Shown here piece by piece: positions 29,455 to 39,400 of a stretch of DNA of 64,000 nucleotides. The notes under the pieces were generated by a model. It searched no databases. It worked only from the letters and a program-made list of their open reading frames with translations, and was not told the DNA's origin. Numbering within the stretch: the first letter of the stretch is position 1; the number at the start of each line of letters is the position of its first letter. Made by a program: the position numbers and the translations under genes. The stretch is from Ihuprevotella massiliensis (GTDB taxonomy: Bacteria > Bacteroidota > Bacteroidia > Bacteroidales > Bacteroidaceae): contig LT608321.1 in assembly GCA_900095835.1 (NCBI GenBank), positions 2,414,765 through 2,478,764 on the forward strand, written 5' to 3'.

Positions 29455-29910
29455 TTATTTTAGTTCATATAACATAGCCATTCCACATTCATTGAAATAT
29501 CCATGCCCTTCAACTTCTTTTCCATTAAACAAATCTACATGACCAGAAGCGTTAGTCCAGTTACAATCTGTAAATATGATAATCCCTTTCTTCCCCCTAA
29601 AATCTTTTGGAGAGTGTCCTTTTATAGGCGTTCCTCCAATGTTCCTTTTGACAAAACTCTTCATATCTTCGACACGATATAAATACCATTTTTTGTCTTT
29701 CCCTGATGAAACTTTACCATCATATTTACTTATGGGTAATCCTGAATAATTAAAGGCGTATGAAAGTCTAATTGCACAAGCATTTTGGAATATATTTGCT
29801 TTAATATTTTCTTCAACTTTCCCCCCTATGAGTTGACCAACCTGTGATGGAGCAAGACGTTTTACTCTTGCAAAATAATGACTAAGTGTTGTATAAGAAA
29901 TATATGCCAT
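29455..29910 (-). CDS. tae4: T6SS amidase effector, Tae4 family
   Basis: A 151-aa Tae4-type peptidoglycan amidase (NlpC/P60 fold). The diagnostic segments are QVGQLIGGKVEENI, then FQNACAIRLSYAFNYSGLPI with catalytic Cys45, WYLYRVEDM, and ASGHVDLFNG with His124 and Asp126. Tae4 enzymes cut the D-Glu-mDAP bond of the recipient peptide stem after T6SS delivery. It has its own promoter (29934-29964) and heads a two-gene unit with the WG-repeat lipoprotein. The oddity is its location: a small free-standing T6SS effector carried inside a conjugative-element relic 12 kb from the T6SS operon. It probably rides in Hcp or on VgrG. Confidence 0.9.
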   Translation of the reverse strand: MAYISYTTLSHYFARVKRLAPSQVGQLIGGKVEENIKANIFQNACAIRLSYAFNYSGLPISKYDGKVSSGKDKKWYLYRVEDMKSFVKRNIGGTPIKGHSPKDFRGKKGIIIFTDCNWTNASGHVDLFNGKEVEGHGYFNECGMAMLYELK

Positions 29911-29933
29911 ATCAAATAAACATTTATCTCCCG

Positions 29934-29964
29934 CAAAGATAGGTAATAATTTGGGGAAAACAAA
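29934..29964 (-). promoter_or_regulatory. Promoter of the tae4 unit
   Basis: TTTG at 29961-29964 and TATCTTTG at 29934-29941 on the minus strand, 19 nt apart, match the Bacteroidota promoter consensus. Initiation near 29927 leaves a ~17-nt leader. Confidence 0.7.
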
Positions 29965-30009
29965 ATAATATGTGGGTAATCTGTTTTTTTTATATTCTAC
30001 TGCTTTTCC

Positions 30010-30524
30010 AAGGCTCTGTCAATCGGTTCTTTGTCAAAGGAGAGGGTAGTATTCTTTATACGCACAACAACGGCAAACTAGCCAATGACCCCAAACTAGC
30101 TTGTCAAAACTTCCTCTCTGCACTCGAGCGCATACCGAAAGTCATTGCCACTCACGAAAAGGAACTCGCCAAGGCTACAAAAGACATTGACGTGTACAAA
30201 GCCATCTCCTCCGGAGTTTGGAATAAGGAGGATGAGCTGCGCAACATCAAAGCCCAAGCTGCAGAACTTGACCGAAAGATTGCGCTAACCCTCAATCCTC
30301 CCTCGGAAGAGAATGTAGCGAAAGAAGGGCAACAGACAAGGAGTACGCAGGAGCAGAGCGGACAGCACCAGAGCATCGGAAATGGGAATACCGCTGGTTC
30401 TCCATTAGATACTTCAAAGACCTTCAAGTCTGCTTCCAACTACGCTCAAACGTTCAATCCACAAAAGGAAGAGAAACAAAATATCATGAGCAAAGTAGTG
30501 TTCAGTAGACCGAAGATGAGATGA
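30010..30524 (+). pseudogene. Duplicated 3' end of methylase-helicase gene
   Basis: About 171 codons nearly identical to the last part of the 21430-27621 gene, in the same orientation and ending at the same stop. There is no proper start and no upstream domains, so it is a relic. It forms the right-hand copy of the direct repeats that bracket the abiF/tae4 cassette. Either the cassette arrived with a second partial copy of the gene, or a homologous insertion duplicated it. Confidence 0.9.
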
Positions 30525-30540
30525 TGTATGTGGAGTATAT

Positions 30541-30580
30541 ACAAAAAGAGTGGGACTGTACCGACGAAGTGTACAGCCCC
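30541..30580 (-). terminator. Terminator downstream of second Abi gene
   Basis: GGGACTGTAC (30552-30561) pairs with GTACAGCCCC (30571-30580). On the minus strand the stem is followed by ACTCTTTTTG. It is placed to end the abi transcript from 30667-31569, and the plus side also has a weaker T-run. Confidence 0.6.
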
Positions 30581-30666
30581 ATTATCACTTTTTATAGTGC
30601 TAGCAAAGCGACTAAAGTCTTTACCGGCACTTCTAACTGGATGCAAAGGTAATACATATGCTTGAA

Positions 30667-31569
30667 TTACCCAAGCATTTCTCCGATATTTTTTATCCCA
30701 GTTGCCTTTACAATCGTCTTTTGGACCTCTTGAAACGCATTATACTTATCAAATAATTGGGATAATTCTCTTTTCAAATCAGCCTGTCTATTCTGTGACA
30801 CAATACCAATCATATAATAAATGACTTTTATCGCACCATAGAGGTTCTGATAATTTGTTTCCTCCATCTTACCTGCGGGACCACGTCTTATAGACACTGG
30901 CAGAGCAATATCGTATAGAACATTGCCATGAGCACAATAATTCCTTATCGTATTTATTAGACACAGGTAGCTCTCAAATACAACAAGTTGCTTTATTCCA
31001 AAATGCTCCCCAATTCTTCTCTTAACTAGCTGATTCTTGAGAGTACTAAAGAGATGTATGACACTTCCCAAAGTCATAAACTCTAATGTCTTCCAAGCTG
31101 GAGCATACTTATCGTTGATATGGGTTTGATGATGTTGCTTTATCACTGGTGTCCGCTTAAATCGACTAGTGTATACTTCTTGGTCAAAGCTTTGTATGTA
31201 GTTAGCTGTAACAATAGAAGGATCAACAAACCACGTAGGAGAGGTCTTATAGTAGTTTGAGACATAATAAGTCAGAAATGTCCTAAGGTGAATCTCTATT
31301 CGATTTAGATACCTAGTTAGGATGCCTCTAAGATTGAAGTCAAAGTAGTACAGCCTAACAATGTCATCAAAGTTAGTCCCCTCCCGAAACTCATGCGTCC
31401 TACCAACTTTACATGGGTATGAACGCTCAAAAGGAAACCAGTAAAAGCCTAAACGATAATAACCAACATCCGATAAGACCTCCTTAGCCTTATCTTCATT
31501 GTCTATTATCATTCCTCGCTGCCTTAGAAGGCTTATCTGCTCGTCAATGTTGATTGCTTCTTTTGCCAT
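30667..31569 (-). CDS. Second Abi_2-family protein (AbiD/F-like)
   Basis: A 300-aa Abi_2 protein, clearly a different lineage from the one at 27780. It keeps EQISLLRQRGMIIDN-type start residues, VGYYRLGFYWFPFE and a HEPN-like R-x4-H at Arg209-His214 (RNYCAH). A TACCTTTG box at 31585-31592 lies only ~16 bp before the start, leaving no room for a leader RNA, so this copy lacks the abiF-RNA arrangement. It sits between the methylase-helicase relic and the element's replication operon. Confidence 0.88.
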   Translation of the reverse strand: MAKEAINIDEQISLLRQRGMIIDNEDKAKEVLSDVGYYRLGFYWFPFERSYPCKVGRTHEFREGTNFDDIVRLYYFDFNLRGILTRYLNRIEIHLRTFLTYYVSNYYKTSPTWFVDPSIVTANYIQSFDQEVYTSRFKRTPVIKQHHQTHINDKYAPAWKTLEFMTLGSVIHLFSTLKNQLVKRRIGEHFGIKQLVVFESYLCLINTIRNYCAHGNVLYDIALPVSIRRGPAGKMEETNYQNLYGAIKVIYYMIGIVSQNRQADLKRELSQLFDKYNAFQEVQKTIVKATGIKNIGEMLG

Positions 31570-31663
31570 AAATCTATTTTATTGCAAAGGTAACAGAAAG
31601 AGATGACTTATAGTCCTTTTTATCCAAGTATTTTACTCCAGAGAGGACTGAAATGAGTCTTTA

Positions 31664-31969
31664 CTAGCTTTCTCCCCGTTTAAGCATATTATCCACCTCC
31701 TCCCGAAGGAAAAGTAACCTGCCATTGGCTTTGAGATAGGGAATCTTTCCTTGCGACACCCAATTATAGATGGTCTTCTGCTCAACTTTAAGGAGCTTGG
31801 AAACATCAATGATGTCGAGGTACTCTGGTCTGAGAGGTGGATGAACAGTAGTTGCGTGTTCTTGTGCTTGCAATGATATCAACTCATCAAGTTTAAGTTC
31901 CATCTGCAAGAGCTTCTGAAACAAATTCCGAAATTGTTCTTCGGTATAATGTGGATCTAGATAAGGCAT
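31664..31969 (-). CDS. Excisionase-type helix-turn-helix protein
   Basis: A 101-aa protein. Residues ~45-100 ([20 protein letters not shown], then [20 protein letters not shown]) form a MerR/HTH_17-type winged helix as in Bacteroidales excisionases and mobilization-associated DNA-binding proteins. It overlaps the primase-helicase gene by 13 bp and is last in the xre-HTH-primase-HTH operon. It probably binds element ends or the replication region. Confidence 0.88.
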   Translation of the reverse strand: MPYLDPHYTEEQFRNLFQKLLQMELKLDELISLQAQEHATTVHPPLRPEYLDIIDVSKLLKVEQKTIYNWVSQGKIPYLKANGRLLFLREEVDNMLKRGES

Positions 31970-34023
31970 ATTTTTCTTTGTTGATAGTTTCCTTGGCTAT
32001 CCTGAATAAGGATACCTTGTTCCTTCATATAAGCAATATATTTTTTAGCTGTGCGGTCTTTGATGTCGAGTTCTCGCATCAAAATCTCACAGAGCTGTTG
32101 GTAAGAAAGGCGTGTTGCAGAGCGAAAAGCACCACGTACGACAGCATGGAGTTCGTTGCTCTTTCGTTTATCCTTGTCTTCCTTAGACTTCTCTCCACGA
32201 TAAACGTGCATATCGAGAGCTTTGTCCCAGCCAAATAGCGTCATAGGTACATCTAACGGACTTCCATCACGTACTTTCAAGGCTTTTACTACCGAGTATT
32301 CAGGGTTTTCATCTTTCTCAATGGAGAGAATGCCAGCCGCCTTTCGCTGTAGCTCAGAACCGATATGCCCTCTCAGTTTGATACCATTCGGCACAAAGTG
32401 AAGCACACAGATAATGCACGTGTTGTAAATACCTGCCAAGCGGTAGAGTTCATCGACAATGGCGATGCTTTCTGTTTCATCGTTTGCTGAACGGATCAAA
32501 TCGGCTATGCCGTCAATAACTACGAGATGTATTCCCCCATGTTTGTGATGGAACAAGTCCATACTTTCACGGATGAGTTTCAGTCTGTCCTTTCGAGAGA
32601 GAGAAGCGAGGTAAAGCGAATGATAAAAATCGGGAACACTCGTGAGAGATGCTCTCCGAAGTGTCTTGCCCAGATTTTTGTGGAGTTGCGCCTCTGATTG
32701 CTCGGTATCATAGTGTAGCACTGCTAGCCCTTTAGGATTGGGTGTAACCTCAAGCCCTAGGGTTTGTTCTGCATCCAATCGCTCAGTTCCTAATGTGCCA
32801 GCAAGTATAGCTGCGATGTAGTTACTTTTGCCTGTTCCTTCTCCTCCAGTGATACAGAAGAGATTGTCTTGTGTACCGAGAGGAACGCCATTAACGGCTA
32901 TCACTGACTTCGATGCATCAGGTGGATTATCATAGTCTATTTCACATGAACGTAGCATCATCATAGTTTGCGTGTACATTTGAGAGAAAAGCTTATCGAG
33001 CAACTTACGAAAGTCCTCTTCCTCATTACCTAGTGCAAAGTAGTCAGATATGTCCTTTTCTGTCTTTGTCCCTTTTAGTGGTAATTGAAGCTGTTGTACC
33101 TTGTAAGCCTCTAGTAGATTTGCTTGTCTATCAGATTCTCTTACCCCTGTTTCATCCGTATCATAGAGTAAGATAATGTGTCGAAAGCGTAGCTGTAAAC
33201 TCTCTATAATATTCTCTGGTATTTGTGCTGTTTCACTATTAAAGCATATCGCATGGAAGTGATGAGCAGAGAGAGACAGAACATCCTTTTCTCCACCAGT
33301 GATAAAGAGTATATCTCCTTTACTTGGAATCTGTTCCATTCCGAAACTGTAAGGATTGGGCATTTGTCCACCATAGAGAAAACGCATCTTTGGACTATTG
33401 GGGCGATAGATTTTGATGTATCCATTTCCTATATACGCAAATATGGGTTCTGTTGGTGTAGCCCTGATTTCAAATTGTTTTCCCTCTCTAGTTTGACTAG
33501 AATAGCTTTTTAGAGCACGAACCCGAAATCGCCTCAATGTTTCCTCATAAATGCCATAATGAGCCCAATAAGCAAGAAGTGCAGCATCGAAAGGTTGTAT
33601 CTCAAAACTATAAGGTAGCTCATCAGCCTTTTCTACATGTTTTGTTTGGCATTGAAGAGAGATAGGGGCTGTCGGTTTCGTTTTTGTTGAAACAAACTTG
33701 TGTAGCTGCTTAACATCATCAAGAATACAAAGATCTAGGTCTTGACCTATCATTTGAAGTAGTTCTGGAAAACTAGTCTTAAGGTCTATGCCTCTCAACT
33801 CGGATACGAACCAGAAGCAATCCCCCGCATAGGAGGGATTGCCATGGTCATAGTACTTATAAGTCGAGGACCTTTTGTCATAATAGATATGGCAAGAAGC
33901 TCGCTTATCATCGTAGAATGGACTACGAAAGTTACGATGCAGATTGACCTCGAAGCCTAGATAATGACAGAAGACCCTTAGTCCTCTATCTGTTAATGCT
34001 AGTATTCGTTCTTTGTCTATCAT
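31957..34023 (-). CDS. Element replication protein: TOPRIM primase plus RepA-like helicase
   Basis: A 688-aa protein combining a zinc-free primase-like N-terminus ([16 protein letters not shown]), a TOPRIM-like core ([13 protein letters not shown], then [13 protein letters not shown]) and a RecA/RepA-type ATPase with Walker [13 protein letters not shown] and Walker [15 protein letters not shown] winged-helix end closes it. This fusion is common in Bacteroidales mobilizable elements, where it primes and unwinds the element. It overlaps both neighbours (4 and 13 bp). Iteron-like repeats lie upstream of the operon. Confidence 0.88.
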   Translation of the reverse strand: MIDKERILALTDRGLRVFCHYLGFEVNLHRNFRSPFYDDKRASCHIYYDKRSSTYKYYDHGNPSYAGDCFWFVSELRGIDLKTSFPELLQMIGQDLDLCILDDVKQLHKFVSTKTKPTAPISLQCQTKHVEKADELPYSFEIQPFDAALLAYWAHYGIYEETLRRFRVRALKSYSSQTREGKQFEIRATPTEPIFAYIGNGYIKIYRPNSPKMRFLYGGQMPNPYSFGMEQIPSKGDILFITGGEKDVLSLSAHHFHAICFNSETAQIPENIIESLQLRFRHIILLYDTDETGVRESDRQANLLEAYKVQQLQLPLKGTKTEKDISDYFALGNEEEDFRKLLDKLFSQMYTQTMMMLRSCEIDYDNPPDASKSVIAVNGVPLGTQDNLFCITGGEGTGKSNYIAAILAGTLGTERLDAEQTLGLEVTPNPKGLAVLHYDTEQSEAQLHKNLGKTLRRASLTSVPDFYHSLYLASLSRKDRLKLIRESMDLFHHKHGGIHLVVIDGIADLIRSANDETESIAIVDELYRLAGIYNTCIICVLHFVPNGIKLRGHIGSELQRKAAGILSIEKDENPEYSVVKALKVRDGSPLDVPMTLFGWDKALDMHVYRGEKSKEDKDKRKSNELHAVVRGAFRSATRLSYQQLCEILMRELDIKDRTAKKYIAYMKEQGILIQDSQGNYQQRKICLI

Positions 34024-34403
34024 GGTTCGTCTTTTTGTTCTAAACTAAGGCAGTTGCAAAGAATCAGTTTATCCTTGTAGCGAAGTAGGCGCTCCAACAA
34101 TTCGTCATTGCGCATACCCGATATGCGTAGACGATTGCACCGAGCGCAGATGAGTAGTGACTTATAGAAGTAACGAACATCTCCACTCTCCGTATAGCGG
34201 AAGCGAACAATATTCTTTTTACGCCAACGGTATAAGGTTGATTCTGATACATCCAAGGTATCAATGAGATCCTTGGTAGACATCTCGAGTTCATCGTCGA
34301 TGTCTTGAAGCAAGTGCGTTGTGCGTTCAACGTACTGCTCAATTCGATTGAGACGGTCTATCAAGTCTTGGTAGACACTGCTCTCCATAGAAATTACTTC
34401 CAT
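34020..34403 (-). CDS. Helix-turn-helix protein of mobile element
   Basis: A 127-aa protein. An N-terminal coiled coil is followed by a HTH_17-type domain (LIDTLDVSESTLYRWRKKN, then FRYTESGDVRYFYKS). Bacteroidales elements such as Tn4555/NBU relatives carry similar proteins beside the replication protein. Its start overlaps the xre stop (TAATG) and its stop overlaps the primase start (ATGA), so the four genes are translationally coupled. Confidence 0.85.
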   Translation of the reverse strand: MEVISMESSVYQDLIDRLNRIEQYVERTTHLLQDIDDELEMSTKDLIDTLDVSESTLYRWRKKNIVRFRYTESGDVRYFYKSLLICARCNRLRISGMRNDELLERLLRYKDKLILCNCLSLEQKDEP

Positions 34404-34735
34404 TACATTAGATGTGTTTTAGTAAAGTCAATATCATTTCCTCCTTCTTTGAGAAGAAGATTAACAAGACGATTGAAGGTTGCTTTGTTGTAGGCAGAAA
34501 TTTCAATCCTACCCACAGGTTTTGGTTGCTCATTTGCAAGTAGTGCAAGTACGTCGTAGCATGAGAGGTCTAGAAAGCTCGCATACTCGAAAAGCTTGTC
34601 AGTACTTGGGAAATTTCCCTTAGACTCCCAGCGAGAGATTGTACTTGAGGAAACACCCAGTTTTCCAGCAAGATACTCTTGAGAGATGCCTTTTTCCAGG
34701 CGATTTTCTCTCAGAATCTGAAGTAACTTTATCAT
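34403..34735 (-). CDS. XRE-family transcriptional regulator
   Basis: 110 aa from the ATG at 34735 (MIKLLQILRENRLEKGISQE). The HTH_3 domain includes YLAGKLGVSSSTISRWE. An open frame runs up to 34972, but the promoter at 34741-34772 would start transcription at about 34735, so the longer form is unlikely and the message may be leaderless. It is the first gene of the replication operon and the likely repressor of it. Confidence 0.85.
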   Translation of the reverse strand: MIKLLQILRENRLEKGISQEYLAGKLGVSSSTISRWESKGNFPSTDKLFEYASFLDLSCYDVLALLANEQPKPVGRIEISAYNKATFNRLVNLLLKEGGNDIDFTKTHLM

Positions 34736-34740
34736 ATAGT

Positions 34741-34772
34741 CAAAGTTATAAACGCATCCTAGCTTGACCAAC
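34741..34772 (-). promoter_or_regulatory. Promoter of the xre-replication operon
   Basis: On the minus strand a GTTG -33 element (34769-34772) and TAACTTTG (34741-34748) are 20 nt apart. Initiation would coincide with the xre start codon. Confidence 0.55.
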
Positions 34773-34780
34773 CCATATAA

Positions 34781-34849
34781 TGCAAGTTTGTGCGCCCAAT
34801 GCAAGAGGTCTTGCATCAGATGCAAAGTAAGTATTGATAGGAATGCAAT
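34781..34849. repeat. TGCAAG iteron-like cluster with palindrome
   Basis: TGCAAG at 34781, the perfect palindrome TGCAAGAGGTCTTGCA at 34800-34815, TGCAAA at 34821 and TGCAAT at 34844 cluster just upstream of the xre/replication operon. The same TGCAAG word occurs in both arms of the large palindrome at 34922-34981. This could be an operator for the XRE protein or the element's replication origin. Confidence 0.5.
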
Positions 34850-34921
34850 AGGGCTGGTATAAGATAAAGGGAGGACAAAATTTAGGTACAAAAAAGTTTG
34901 TTTTTTGCAACTACCAAGGGA

Positions 34922-34981
34922 CACTGGTGCACGGTGCAAGCCCTTATATATAAAGGGTCTTGCACCGTGCACCAGGCAGTG
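34922..34981. repeat. 60-bp palindrome at the element's right end
   Basis: CTGGTGCACGGTGCAAG recurs as its exact reverse complement, 17 bp perfect per arm, with CCCTT/AAGGG continuing inward and CACTG/CAGTG outside. The centre is TATATA. It is much longer than a terminator and has no U-run. A cruciform origin, transfer origin or recombinase site is possible. Confidence 0.75.
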
Positions 34982-35017
34982 TAGCAGAAAAAACTGTAAA
35001 TAATTATGAGAGAATAC

Positions 35018-35050
35018 TTTGGTAAATGGTTCTTTTTTATGTACCTTTGC
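35018..35050 (+). promoter_or_regulatory. Strong plus-strand promoter without a coding region
   Basis: TTTG (35018-35021), 20 nt, then TACCTTTGC (35042-35050). It points at a ~200-nt stretch with no sensible reading frame that ends at the terminator 35223-35262. It may be a leftover integrase promoter or drive a small RNA. Confidence 0.65.
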
Positions 35051-35184
35051 ACCAAAGAAAAGAGAGCTATTACGCTTTCAAGAGCCCGTCAGAAAGGTAG
35101 TCATAAGGTAGTCAAAAAACTGCTACATAATTGCTACACTACCACTTGACTGAATTTACTAAAGGACTGTAATACAACGAAATA

Positions 35185-35218
35185 AGAGAGGTTCGTTCCT
35201 TTCCCTCTCTCTCCGCAA
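35185..35218 (+). other. tRNA-Ser 3'-end-like sequence, candidate attachment site
   Basis: GAGAGGTTCG then TTCCTTTCCCTCTCTCTCCGC resembles the T-arm and acceptor 3' half of a bacterial tRNA-Ser (GGTTCGAATCC...CTCTCTCCGC) but no 5' half is present. It is followed at once by a terminator, as after real tRNA genes. This suggests a att duplication where an element inserted in a tRNA gene. It is a resemblance judged by eye. Confidence 0.4.
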
Positions 35219-35222
35219 ACAA

Positions 35223-35262
35223 GGGTGTAAATCAGCAAGTTATGCGATTTACACCCTTTTTT
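35223..35262 (+). terminator. Intrinsic terminator
   Basis: GGGTGTAAATC (35223-35233) pairs perfectly with GATTTACACCC (35246-35256) and is followed by six T (35257-35262). It marks the boundary between the element and the CbxX operon, which ends at 35351 from the other side. Confidence 0.85.
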
Positions 35263-35350
35263 ACGCCCGAAAAGTTGTTTGTTGAAAAGATTCTCTATTC
35301 TCATAGGGAGAACAGCAGAATTTATCTTATAAGCCTTTGTTGGAGGTTCT

Positions 35351-36472
35351 CTACAACAGATGTTGTTCTTTGGAGTTTTGGTTTGTTATCGAAAAATCTG
35401 CTGGATATAATGTTTTCAAGTCTTCTATAGTTGGGGCTACATTGGTAGCTAGTCTTCTTGCTTGTTTCATTATCATTTCTTCAAATAAGTTACGGATGAA
35501 TCTCCCATTAGAGAATTTGCTTTCTTGATTTAAAGTGTCTTTCTTCAGACTATTCTTTATTAGTTGTTTAAGTTCTTCTGAAAGCATATAATCCTCTTTC
35601 ATACACATACTTTGGAGAATGTCAAAAAGCTCATTGTCATTATAGTCTTCAAATTCTATAAAGGTGTTGAATCGAGATTTCAGTCCAGGATTAGAATCAA
35701 AGAACTGTTTCATCGGGTCAGAATATCCCGCAACTATAACAACAAGATCTTGTCGGTAGTCCTCTAGTGCTTTAGTTAATTCTGTAAGACATTCACGTCC
35801 GTACGAATCACTATGGTCGTTTTCTGTTATGCTATATGCTTCATCGATAAATAATACCCCGCCTTTAGCCTTCTCTATCACCTCTTTCACTTTAAGGGCT
35901 GTTTGTCCTTGGTAGCCAGCTATAAGGTCTGTTCTTGATACTTCCATAAAATGCCCCTTTGAAAGAAGCCCAATCTTTTTATAAATTCTCCCGACAATTC
36001 TTGCAACAGTAGTCTTACCAGTACCAGGATTGCCTGTGAACGCTAAATGCATTGTGCTCTTAGGAGTATGAAGTCCTTTTGCCTTCCTCAATAGTTGTAC
36101 TTTTTGGAACGCAATAAGGTCGTTAACCTTTGATTTCACCTTCTCCAAACCAATCAATGAGTTTAATTGGCTCATTAACTCTTCCAGACTATAGTCCTTT
36201 TCGCGAACTATTTCATTAGAACAAATACTTCTCAATTGTCTATGGCCATAGAATTTAATAAGAGCTTCTTTAACTGATATTGCTATCTTTGTTATTTGAG
36301 CATTTTTGTATTCTGTTGCTATGTTTATGTATTGACACAGTTTGATTGCCTCCTTGTCATTGTGTTCTACAATTAATTTGGCACAATCAATAATTCTACC
36401 ATCACCTTTAGTAACAGTGTCCAAATATGTTGCATTGTCAACTAATGCCTTTTCGTATTGATTATGGTTCAT
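35351..36472 (-). CDS. CbxX/CfxQ-type AAA+ ATPase
   Basis: A 373-aa protein. About 100 helical N-terminal residues precede a single AAA+ module. Walker A is GNPGTGKT (147-154) and the family signature TDLIAGYQGQTALKVKEVIE (181-200) is complete. Walker B is VLFIDEAY (206-213), and the sensor/Arg-finger stretch reads NPGLKSRFNTFIEF. The relatives are CbxX (rubisco activase), SpoVK and EccA, hexameric remodelers that thread a partner's tail. Its start overlaps the stop of the giant repeat gene (ATGA), so the two are made together. The likely substrate is one of its two operon partners. No known defence or secretion system with this gene set comes to mind. Confidence 0.9.
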   Translation of the reverse strand: MNHNQYEKALVDNATYLDTVTKGDGRIIDCAKLIVEHNDKEAIKLCQYINIATEYKNAQITKIAISVKEALIKFYGHRQLRSICSNEIVREKDYSLEELMSQLNSLIGLEKVKSKVNDLIAFQKVQLLRKAKGLHTPKSTMHLAFTGNPGTGKTTVARIVGRIYKKIGLLSKGHFMEVSRTDLIAGYQGQTALKVKEVIEKAKGGVLFIDEAYSITENDHSDSYGRECLTELTKALEDYRQDLVVIVAGYSDPMKQFFDSNPGLKSRFNTFIEFEDYNDNELFDILQSMCMKEDYMLSEELKQLIKNSLKKDTLNQESKFSNGRFIRNLFEEMIMKQARRLATNVAPTIEDLKTLYPADFSITNQNSKEQHLL

Positions 36473-39400
36473 AAAACCCCAATAATCTGAAGAATATAGT
36501 TTATAACAGTAAGTCCAGCAGCACTGCCACTTATCCAGTATGCGATTTTGATTTTTTTATTGTATTGCTTTCGCGTAAAGTCGTTATCAGCTTCCATCTG
36601 ATGAATTAAGTCATAAATTCTCGCGTGCTCGGAACGAGTTTCCCTTATGAAGTCGTCAACCTGCTTATGAAAGTCTTCAAGATTGGTTTTGTGTTCTTCC
36701 ACATCGCTCCATATTGCATCAACATCTCCAAGGTGCTGGTATGTTTCGAGTATAGTGCGGTACTGCTTCAATTCCTCAATGTCGGTATCAATGCGTGAGG
36801 TGGCTTGATTGACTTTCTCAACAAAGGCATCAACCTGCTTATGAAAGTCTTCAAGGTTGGTCTTGTATTCTTCCACATCGTTCCACATCGCATCAACATC
36901 TCCAAGGTGTTGGTATGTTTCGAGCATAGTGCGGTACTGCTTCAAGTCCTCAATGTCGGTGTCAATGCGTGAGGTGGCTTGATTGAACTTCTCAACAAAG
37001 GCATCAACCTGCTTATGAAAGTCTGCAAGGTTGGTCTTGTGTTCTTCCACATCGTTCCACATTGCATCAACATCTCCAAGGTGTTGGTATGTTTCGAGCA
37101 TAGTGCGGTACTGCTTCAAGTCCTCAATGTCGGTATCAATGCGCGAGGTGGCTTGATTGACTTTCTCAATAAAGTCGTTAACCTGCTTATGAAAGTCTTC
37201 AAGATTGGTCTTGTGTTCTTCCACATCGTTCCACATCGCATCCACATCTTCGAGGTGCTGGTATGTTTCGAGGATAGTGCGGTACTGCTTCAAGGCCTCT
37301 ATGTCGGTGTCAATGCGTGAGGTGGCTTGATTGACTTTCTCAATAAAGTCGTTAACCTGCTTATGAAAGTCTTCAAGGTTGGTCTTGTGTTCTTCCACAT
37401 CGTTCCACATCGCATCCACATCTTCGAGGTGCTGGTATGTTTCGAGCATAGTGCGGTACTGCTTCAAGGCATCAATGTCGGTATCAATGCGTGAGGTGGA
37501 TTGATTGACCTTCTCAACAAAGGCATCAACCTGCTTATGAAAGTCTTCAAGATTGGTCTTGTGTTCTTCCACATCGTTCCACATCGCATCAACATCTCCA
37601 AGGTGCTGGTATGTTTCGAGGATAGTGCGGTACTGCTTCAAGGCCTCTATGTCGGTGTCAATGCGTGAGGTGGCTTGATTGACTTTCTCAATAAAGTCGT
37701 TAACCTGCTTATGAAAGTCTTCAAGGTTGGTCTTGTGTTCTTCCACATCGTTCCACATCGCATCCACATCTTCGAGGTGCTGGTATGTTTCGAGCATAGT
37801 GCGGTACTGCTTCAAGGCATCAATGTCGGTATCAATGCGTGAGGTGGATTGATTGACCTTCTCAACAAAGGCATCAACCTGCTTATGAAAGTCTTCAAGA
37901 TTGGTCTTGTGTTCTTCCACATCGTTCCACATCGCATCAACATCTCCAAGGTGCTGGTATGTTTCGAGGATAGTGCGGTACTGCTTCAAGGCCTCTATGT
38001 CGGTGTCAATGCGTGAGGTGGCTTGATTGACTTTCTCAATAAAGTCGTTAACCTGCTTATGAAAGTCTTCAAGGTTGGTCTTGTGTTCTTCCACATCGTT
38101 CCACATCGCATCCACATCTTCGAGGTGCTGGTATGTTTCGAGCATAGTGCGGTACTGCTTCAAGGCATCAATGTCGGTATCAATGCGTGAGGTGGATTGA
38201 TTGACCTTCTCAACAAAGGCATCAACCTGCTTATGAAAGTCTTCAAGATTGGTCTTGTGTTCTTCCACATCGTTCCACATCGCATCAACATCTCCAAGGT
38301 GCTGGTATGTTTCGAGGATAGTGCGGTACTGCTTCAAGGCCTCTATGTCGGTGTCAATGCGTGAGGTGGCTTGATTGACTTTCTCAATAAAGTCGTTAAC
38401 CTGCTTATGAAAGTCTTCAAGGTTGGTCTTGTGTTCTTCCACATCGTTCCACATCGCATCCACATCTTCGAGGTGCTGGTATGTTTCGAGCATAGTGCGG
38501 TACTGCTTCAAGGCATCAATGTCGGTATCAATGCGTGAGGTGGATTGATTGACCTTCTCAACAAAGGCATCAACCTGCTTATGAAAGTCTTCAAGATTGG
38601 TCTTGTGTTCTTCCACATCGTTCCACATCGCATCAACATCTCCAAGGTGCTGGTATGTTTCGAGGATAGTGCGGTACTGCTTCAAGGCCTCTATGTCGGT
38701 GTCAATGCGTGAGGTGGCTTGATTGACTTTCTCAATAAAGTCGTTAACCTGCTTATGAAAGTCTTCAAGGTTGGTCTTGTGTTCTTCCACATCGTTCCAC
38801 ATCGCATCCACATCTTCGAGGTGCTGGTATGTTTCGAGCATAGTGCGGTACTGCTTCAAGGCATCAATGTCGGTATCAATGCGTGAGGTGGATTGATTGA
38901 CCTTCTCAACAAAGGCATCAACCTGCTTATGAAAGTCTTCAAGATTGGTCTTGTGTTCTTCCACATCGTTCCACATCGCATCAACATCTCCAAGGTGCTG
39001 GTATGTTTCGAGGATAGTGCGGTACTGCTTCAAGGCCTCTATGTCGGTGTCAATGCGTGAGGTGGCTTGATTGACTTTCTCAATAAAGTCGTTAACCTGC
39101 TTATGAAAGTCTTCAAGGTTGGTCTTGTGTTCTTCCACATCGTTCCACATCGCATCCACATCTTCGAGGTGCTGGTATGTTTCGAGCATAGTGCGGTACT
39201 GCTTCAAGGCATCAATGTCGGTATCAATGCGTGAGGTGGATTGATTGACTTTCTCAACAAAGGCATCAACCTGCTTATGAAAGTCTTCAAGATTGGTCTT
39301 GTGTTCTTCCACATCGTTCCACATCGCATCAACATCTCCAAGGTGCTGGTATGTTTCGAGGATAGTGCGGTACTGCTTCAAGGCCTCTATGTCGGTGTCA

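Noticed and set aside
34736-34972. Upstream extension of the XRE gene to 34972
   Set aside because: It would span the promoter and the TGCAAG repeats, and the HTH protein starts naturally at MIKLLQILREN.
36979-37320. Plus-strand frame within the repeat array
   Set aside because: Antisense shadow of the 58-aa repeats; its hydrophobic repeats are a by-product of the repeat codons.
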